Source: Chloroflexota bacterium (lineage in GTDB: Bacteria > Chloroflexota > Anaerolineae > Aggregatilineales > UBA3940). From it: a stretch of DNA of 9,779 bases. Every line of letters starts with the position of its first letter. The stretch's first letter is position 1. The stretch covers positions 1 to 9,779 of the forward strand of contig DRKO01000176.1 of the NCBI GenBank assembly GCA_011051745.1. The letters run 5' to 3'. Both the position numbers and the translations under genes were made by a program. Shown here piece after piece: positions 5,647 to 9,779 of the stretch. The notes beneath the pieces are model-generated. The model was not told the origin of the DNA and did not search any database. It saw only the letters and a program-made list of their open reading frames with translations.

Positions 5647-6384
5647 ATGAGAACCCTGGTTCAGTTCGTCGCCCGTATTGATGTCTTTGTTTATGCCCTC
5701 GCAGCAGTGGGGATTTTCTTCGCGATCCGGGGGCTGTTTCAGGCACGGCGGGCGATGCGCGTCGCGGTCTTCGGGCTGGAGCGGGAGGCCGCCCGGCGGA
5801 AGCGCCGCGGTTCGCTCAGCATGATCATCATCCTGCTGGCGCTCGCCGGTGCAGTGTACGTGACATCAAATATCGTAGCCCCCAACATCGAGGGGCTGGC
5901 CGCCCGGCCTACGGAGACCCCGCCGATCGTCTTCGTCTCCCCGGAACCTACCGCCACCCAGCCACTTCTCCTCTATCCGACCATCACGCCGACTATTGGT
6001 CTTCCCCCCGCCGAGGCGGGCACAGAGGCTCCGCCAGAGCCAGCCGAAGTTGTCAACGGATGCGAGATCATCGGTGCGAACATCACCAGCCCTGAACCCA
6101 ATCAGGCCGTTTCCGGTCAGGTCGTGGTCGAGGGCCAGGCCAATATCCTCGGCTTCGCCCAGTATAAGTTTGAGATTCAGGGGCCGGGAACCGGCGGCGA
6201 CTGGGTAGTCGTTGGGACGTTTACGGAGCCAGTGAATAACGGCATTCTGGGAACATGGGATAGCACATCGCTGATGCCAGGCAATTACACGCTGCGGCTG
6301 GTGGTCAGCCGTCAGGATGGGACGTTCCCGACCCCGTGCGAGGTTCCGATCGTCATCGTCGAGCCTCTGCCGTCGGGTCCTTAG
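5647..6384 (+). CDS. Membrane-anchored protein with Ig-like outer domain, function unknown
   Basis: A 245-residue protein with two predicted membrane helices (about 10-30 and 58-77) separated by a strongly basic loop that contains R-R-K-R-R-G. By the positive-inside rule the loop is cytoplasmic and the long C-terminal part lies outside. A Pro/Thr-rich stalk (about 86-134) leads to a roughly 105-residue beta-sandwich-like domain, with N-I-T-S-P-E-P-N-Q-A-V-S-G at its start and a P-G-N-Y-T-L-R-L-V-V strand near its end. Cys139 and Cys231 lie close to the two ends of that domain and could form a disulfide. There are no enzymatic motifs; a binding or structural role at the cell surface is an inference. 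The ATG lacks a good Shine-Dalgarno (an AAGGA lies about 27 nt upstream), so translation may be coupled to the phosphorylase. The glycosyltransferase gene follows 17 nt after its stop. Confidence 0.85.
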   Translation: MRTLVQFVARIDVFVYALAAVGIFFAIRGLFQARRAMRVAVFGLEREAARRKRRGSLSMIIILLALAGAVYVTSNIVAPNIEGLAARPTETPPIVFVSPEPTATQPLLLYPTITPTIGLPPAEAGTEAPPEPAEVVNGCEIIGANITSPEPNQAVSGQVVVEGQANILGFAQYKFEIQGPGTGGDWVVVGTFTEPVNNGILGTWDSTSLMPGNYTLRLVVSRQDGTFPTPCEVPIVIVEPLPSGP

Positions 6385-6389
6385 GGATC

Positions 6390-6395
6390 GGGGGA
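6390..6395 (+). promoter_or_regulatory. Ribosome-binding site supporting the glycosyltransferase GTG start
   Basis: GGGGGA lies 6 nt before the GTG at 6402-6404. Starting here avoids the overlap with the previous gene implied by the in-frame GTG at 6336. A second GTG at 6411 is possible but farther from the site. Confidence 0.6.
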
Positions 6396-6401
6396 AAGCC
6401 G

Positions 6402-8633
6402 GTGACCAGTGTGGTAGGGCGTTTACGTGATGCGATTACCCATCATCGCGCCGCTGCCCTCATTCTGGGGCTGTATCTGATCCTCGCGACGGCTTACAAT
6501 CTGGCCGATCCCCTCTTTGAACCCCCGGATGAGTTGCTTCATTATGACTTTATCCGCTTTGTACAGCGTGAGCGGCGCTTGCCGGTCGTGGACGTTTCCG
6601 CGCCACCGACCGAGTACCACCAGCCCCCCCTCTACTACATCGTCACTGCTCTGGTCACCGCTCCTCTCCCTCAGGGGGAACTGGAGCCGCACACCCTTGT
6701 GAATCCCTTCTGGGGATATGAGATAGGGAAAATGGGCCGCGACAACAAAAATCAGTTTCTGCATGGCCCGGCGCAGCGTTTCCCCTTCGATAGCCTGACG
6801 TGGTCCGTCCATCTGACCCGCGCTCTCTCCACGCTTTTCGGCTGTGGAACAGTACTGCTTGCCTACCTGATGGCCCGCCGCCTGGTATCGGAGCCTCTGG
6901 CGGTTGCCAGTATGGCGGTGGTTGCCTTCACCCCTAATTTCCTGCTGACCAGCGGCGCGGTCACCAACGATTCGCTGCTTGTGCTGCTCAGCGTCGCCGG
7001 AGGGGTGAGCCTGCTGTCCCTTGTTGCCCGTGAAGCTGCACCGCCTCCGGTTGCCTGGGTCGGGCTTGCCGCTCTGCTTGGCCTTGCCATGTTAACCAAG
7101 CTGAGCGCCTGGCCGCTTCTCCCCCTCGCCGCGCTGGGCGTGACGCTGCTGGCAGGCCGCCTCCGATCGTGGCGGCTGTTCGTTACGGCGGGGGCACTCC
7201 TGATGAGCGGGGTGGCGTTGCTGGGAGGCTGGTGGGTGCTACGAAATCTGCGCCTGTACGGTGATCTGACCGGCCTATCCAGCATGTGGGCCGTGTGGGG
7301 GGTTCGGGAGCCTCTGGGCGGGGCGGACTACCTGATCGAGTTGCGGAACTTTCACACCACGTTCTGGGCGAATTTCGGCTATGGCAATGTTCCGGCTCCC
7401 GGCTGGGCCTATGTCCTCACCGGCATCTTTACAATCGGAGGCATGGCGGGCCTTCTGAAATTGGCCTTCCGGGTACGTGAACTCTCTCTGGAGCGCCGGG
7501 ATCAGGTGATCGTGTTGGTCGGGTGGGCCGTCATCACCCTGCTCGCTCTGATCTGGTATTTACAGCGCACCTTCTCGGTAACCGGTCGCCAGCTTTACCC
7601 CGTCCTGCCCGTCATTGCTCTGGGGCTGGTCGGCGGATGGGCCGCGTTCTTCCCCCCGGAGTGGCACTCCCGGATGGCGGGGGTCATTGTGGGCCTGATG
7701 GTGGCCTTTGCCCTCGGCGCGTGGGCGGGTGTTCTGATCCCGGCTTATCGCCCTGCGCCCCGGCTAACGGAGGAGCAGGCCACCCAGGCCATCGCACACC
7801 GTCTGGACTGGCAGCTTGGCGATGTCGTCACCCTGCTGGGGTACAGCGTGTTGCCCTCGTCCGTCAATCCGGGCGAGGAGGTGGAAGTGACCCTCTACTG
7901 GCAGCCGCTCCGCACACCGGAGCAGAATTACACGGTTTTCGTTCAGCTTTTCGGTGAGGAGAACCGGCGTGTAGGGGCGCGGGACACATATCCCGGCCTG
8001 GGCAACGATCCGACCATTTACTGGAGGCCGGGGGAGATCATCGCTGATTCGATCCCCGTGCCGATCAGCCCAGACGCTCAAGGGCCGATCCTGCTCGACA
8101 TCGTGGCCGGGCTATACGATCTGGAGACGGGCGAGCGGTTACCGGTGCACGATCCGGATGGAAACGTGATTGAGCATCCCCTGATCGGAACCGTCAGGCT
8201 GGCGGGTCGCCCAGAGGATGCTGCCCTTCCGGCTTATGAGAGCGGCGCGGTGTTTGAGGGAGAGTTGAGGCTTGAGGGCTATGATCTCTCCACAACGATG
8301 CTGGAGGCTGGCTCGACTCTCCTGCTCACCCTCTACTGGGCCCCTGGTGGACCTCTGGACGCGGCATACACGGTCTTTGTTCATCTGGTGGATGAGAGTG
8401 GTGAGATCATCGCGCAGGGCGACGCTCCCCCGCGCGGAGGTCGGTATCCCTCGACAGTGTGGGAGGCAGGCGATCGCTTCCCCGACCCGCATCTGATCAC
8501 CCTGCCGCCTGACCTCCCGCCGGGAGAGTATTATCTGCTGGTAGGCCTTTACGATCCGCAGAACAACACACGCCTGCCACTGGCAGGCGGTGAGGATCAT
8601 GTCCGCTTAGGGCGTGCGATTCACGTCCGTTAG
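6402..8633 (+). CDS. PMT/ArnT-like membrane glycosyltransferase with two C-terminal beta domains
   Basis: A 743-residue protein. Residues 1-450 carry about 11-12 hydrophobic helices. The first outer loop has P-P-D-E (41-44), the acidic pair expected in GT-C enzymes of the PMT/ArnT/GT39 group, followed by H-Q-P-P-L-Y-Y (73-79), a motif common in this group and in DUF2142-like proteins. Such enzymes move a sugar from a polyprenyl-phosphate donor to a protein, lipid or glycan on the outer membrane face. After the last helix (about 424-447) come two related soluble domains (about 477-600 and 617-743). Each has L-x-G-Y, a P-G or A-G turn, T-L-Y-W, Y-T-V-F-V, a D-x-x-P-x-G-G/N stretch, and G-L-Y-D followed by R-L-P. 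They should be extracellular. Donor and acceptor cannot be read from the sequence. Third gene of the phosphorylase operon; its stop is 1 bp from the convergent stop at 8635. Confidence 0.85.
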   Translation: MTSVVGRLRDAITHHRAAALILGLYLILATAYNLADPLFEPPDELLHYDFIRFVQRERRLPVVDVSAPPTEYHQPPLYYIVTALVTAPLPQGELEPHTLVNPFWGYEIGKMGRDNKNQFLHGPAQRFPFDSLTWSVHLTRALSTLFGCGTVLLAYLMARRLVSEPLAVASMAVVAFTPNFLLTSGAVTNDSLLVLLSVAGGVSLLSLVAREAAPPPVAWVGLAALLGLAMLTKLSAWPLLPLAALGVTLLAGRLRSWRLFVTAGALLMSGVALLGGWWVLRNLRLYGDLTGLSSMWAVWGVREPLGGADYLIELRNFHTTFWANFGYGNVPAPGWAYVLTGIFTIGGMAGLLKLAFRVRELSLERRDQVIVLVGWAVITLLALIWYLQRTFSVTGRQLYPVLPVIALGLVGGWAAFFPPEWHSRMAGVIVGLMVAFALGAWAGVLIPAYRPAPRLTEEQATQAIAHRLDWQLGDVVTLLGYSVLPSSVNPGEEVEVTLYWQPLRTPEQNYTVFVQLFGEENRRVGARDTYPGLGNDPTIYWRPGEIIADSIPVPISPDAQGPILLDIVAGLYDLETGERLPVHDPDGNVIEHPLIGTVRLAGRPEDAALPAYESGAVFEGELRLEGYDLSTTMLEAGSTLLLTLYWAPGGPLDAAYTVFVHLVDESGEIIAQGDAPPRGGRYPSTVWEAGDRFPDPHLITLPPDLPPGEYYLLVGLYDPQNNTRLPLAGGEDHVRLGRAIHVR

Positions 8634-8634
8634 A

Positions 8635-9174
8635 TCAATCGCTGATCGGCACGCGTAGGGTTTCTTCGGCGTTCTCGTAGCCCTCCAGCCAGCCCTGGAT
8701 CGTGACATCTACATACGTGCCACTTGTGCCGATCCCCCATGTCCATTCGCACTCACCGTTTTCCCCGGCGGTGATGGGGCCGGTGTCCAGTCCAGTAGGT
8801 CGCCGCCCTGTGGAGTAGACCGCCTCGATCGCACATGTGGCATCGGGCAACGTCCTGACACGGATGGTTCCCGGCTCCCCCCGCCTGAACTTCGCAGGGA
8901 GCGCCTCGATGGACAGGGGTAGTACGGCAGGCTGGATATCCCGCCTTTCCTCTCTCTTGAGGGCGATCTCGCGTGTCCTGGATGGGGGCGGGATGGTAAT
9001 CGCCTGCGCCGGAGGTCTGATCAGCGCCTTCTCCGTCGGGCCGGAGGTCTCTTCTTCCTGCCTGCGCTTGAGCTCCTGATAAAGAATTACTCCCACGACA
9101 ACGCCCAGGCCAAGCCCCAGGCCGAGCAGTAGTGCACGTTGCAGGGAGTTGCCACCGTTGCGTGATGAGGACAT
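8635..9174 (-). CDS. Small membrane-anchored beta-domain protein, function unknown
   Basis: A 179-residue protein with a short polar N-terminus and one Gly/Leu/Val-rich membrane helix (about 12-32). A charged linker rich in Arg, Glu and Pro (about 35-85) and a C-terminal beta domain of about 95 residues follow. That domain has P-G-T-I-R-V-R-T-L-P-D-A-T-C-A-I-E near its start and G-E-C-E-W-T-W-G-I-G-T-S-G-T-Y later, a pattern I associate with Ig-like modules on Chloroflexota and Bacillota surface proteins. Cys114 and Cys142 could form a disulfide. The basic residues after the helix leave the topology uncertain; an outside C-terminus is more likely given the domain type. Start at the ATG at 9172-9174, with GAGGAG 6 nt upstream; an in-frame ATG at 9246 would overlap the upstream gene. 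It lies 16 nt after the nucleotidyltransferase, probably co-transcribed. Confidence 0.82.
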   Translation of the reverse strand: MSSSRNGGNSLQRALLLGLGLGLGVVVGVILYQELKRRQEEETSGPTEKALIRPPAQAITIPPPSRTREIALKREERRDIQPAVLPLSIEALPAKFRRGEPGTIRVRTLPDATCAIEAVYSTGRRPTGLDTGPITAGENGECEWTWGIGTSGTYVDVTIQGWLEGYENAEETLRVPISD

Positions 9175-9190
9175 GCCAGACTCCTCTTGG

Positions 9191-9779
9191 TTATCCGCCT
9201 GTAGTACCCTGTGCCCGGTGATAGTCCTCCGGGGTGTCAATGTCACGCAGAACCGAGTCGCTGTTTACTTCCACGTGATAGATTTCATCTTCGCTGGCGC
9301 GGATGGCGTCACGTGGCGCTGCACCTTCCGGTAGTTCTATGATAGCCTGCCAGAAGGCTTTGTCAATCAGGATCGGGTGTCCGCGCTGATTCCGGTAGAA
9401 AGGGGCAACGATCCGCCCCCGTCCCCGGTAGTAGGCCTCCAGCAGCCGATTGATGATTTCCGGCTCGATGGCAGGCTGATCTCCCAGCACGACGAGGCAG
9501 GCATGGCTTGCCTTGCTGATCGCCTTCAGGCCCACCTGCAGGGAGGAAAGCATCTCTCCTTCTGCGTAGTGCGGATTATAGAGCACCCTGACCGGCAAGT
9601 CTGCGATCTGGGACACAACCTCTTCTCGTTTGTATCCCGTAACGAGGATGATCTCGCTAACTCCGGAGGCTGCCACCTTTCGACACACCTCCCGGATGAT
9701 GGTTGAGCCATCTCCCCAGGGTAGCAGCAGCTTGGGCCTGCCCATTCGTCGGGACTCTCCGGCGGCCAGGATCACCGCG
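9191..9779 (-). CDS. MobA/MocA-like nucleotidyltransferase (5' end beyond window)
   Basis: The frame is open to the window edge. The visible 195 residues start A-V-I-L-A-A-G-E-S-R-R-M-G-R-P-K, the nucleotide-binding signature of the NTP-transferase family that includes MobA and MocA. G-D-Q-P (metal-binding Asp) and G-H-P-I-L-I follow at the expected places, and the end is E-D-Y-H-R. The LAAG...RMG-x-PK form resembles MocA (CTP:molybdopterin cytidylyltransferase) more than MobA, which usually has LAGG. Other MobA-like sugar-phosphate or cofactor nucleotidyltransferases are possible. The first full codon read as a start is GTG (9773-9775), but in-frame Ala precedes it and most homologues have a few residues before V-I-L-A-A-G, so the true start is probably just outside. 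Only the N-terminal tip is missing. No molybdoenzyme gene is visible to confirm the role. Confidence 0.85.
   Translation of the reverse strand, partial: AVILAAGESRRMGRPKLLLPWGDGSTIIREVCRKVAASGVSEIILVTGYKREEVVSQIADLPVRVLYNPHYAEGEMLSSLQVGLKAISKASHACLVVLGDQPAIEPEIINRLLEAYYRGRGRIVAPFYRNQRGHPILIDKAFWQAIIELPEGAAPRDAIRASEDEIYHVEVNSDSVLRDIDTPEDYHRAQGTTGG

Noticed and set aside
6336..6401. Earlier in-frame GTG start for the glycosyltransferase
   Set aside because: It overlaps the previous gene by 49 bp, and the added residues are polar and unlike the hydrophobic start of the family; the GTG at 6402 has a better ribosome-binding site.
8139..8600. 153-codon minus-strand frame inside the glycosyltransferase 3' end
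   Set aside because: Antisense to the second beta-domain copy, which is clearly under protein-level constraint; no motif and no ribosome-binding site.
1..9779. Mobile elements, CRISPR array, tRNA or rRNA
   Set aside because: No transposase, terminal inverted repeats, regularly spaced repeats, tRNA T-loop signature or rRNA-like sequence was found.

Overview
The window looks like chromosomal DNA of a GC-rich bacterium. A Chloroflexota member, of the Anaerolineae type, is the best guess. That rests on Thr/Pro-rich stalks on several surface proteins, a stand-alone Roadblock/LC7 protein, a PMT/ArnT-like glycosyltransferase with a soluble beta-domain tail, and small membrane-anchored Ig-like proteins. 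This is an inference from protein style; there is no rRNA or other marker. No insertion sequence, prophage, CRISPR array, tRNA or rRNA was seen.

Layout. (1) 1-156: the 3' end of a plus-strand Hsp20-type small heat-shock gene, followed by a strong intrinsic terminator (172-210). (2) 236-3751, minus strand: CTP synthase (pyrG), then a Nudix hydrolase starting 4 nt after the pyrG stop, then a secreted, membrane-anchored GH99-like glycoside hydrolase that appears to have its own promoter placed for leaderless translation. (3) 3797-4266, minus strand: a lone Roadblock/LC7 protein ending in an intrinsic terminator that lies only 45 nt upstream of the pyrG start. (4) 4267-4756: a 490-bp divergent intergenic region. 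It has a promoter on each strand, a repeated 10-mer, and a roughly 280-nt putative leader for the Roadblock gene with several mutually exclusive hairpins. (5) 4757-8633, plus strand: purine nucleoside phosphorylase, a two-helix membrane protein with an Ig-like outer domain, and a large membrane glycosyltransferase with two copies of a beta domain. Spacing is tight (38 and 17 nt), so this is probably one operon. (6) 8635-9779, minus strand: a MobA/MocA-like nucleotidyltransferase (5' end beyond the window), then a small membrane-anchored beta-domain protein. This unit converges on the glycosyltransferase with one base between the stop codons.

Functional themes. One is nucleotide metabolism (CTP synthase, Nudix hydrolase, purine nucleoside phosphorylase, NTP-transferase). 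The other is the cell surface and its sugars (GH99-like hydrolase, PMT/ArnT-like glycosyltransferase, two anchored Ig-like proteins). No dramatic new system is evident. The observations most worth checking are the structured leader upstream of the Roadblock gene, the duplicated C-terminal domain of the glycosyltransferase, the putative leaderless GH99-like gene, and the terminator just before pyrG.
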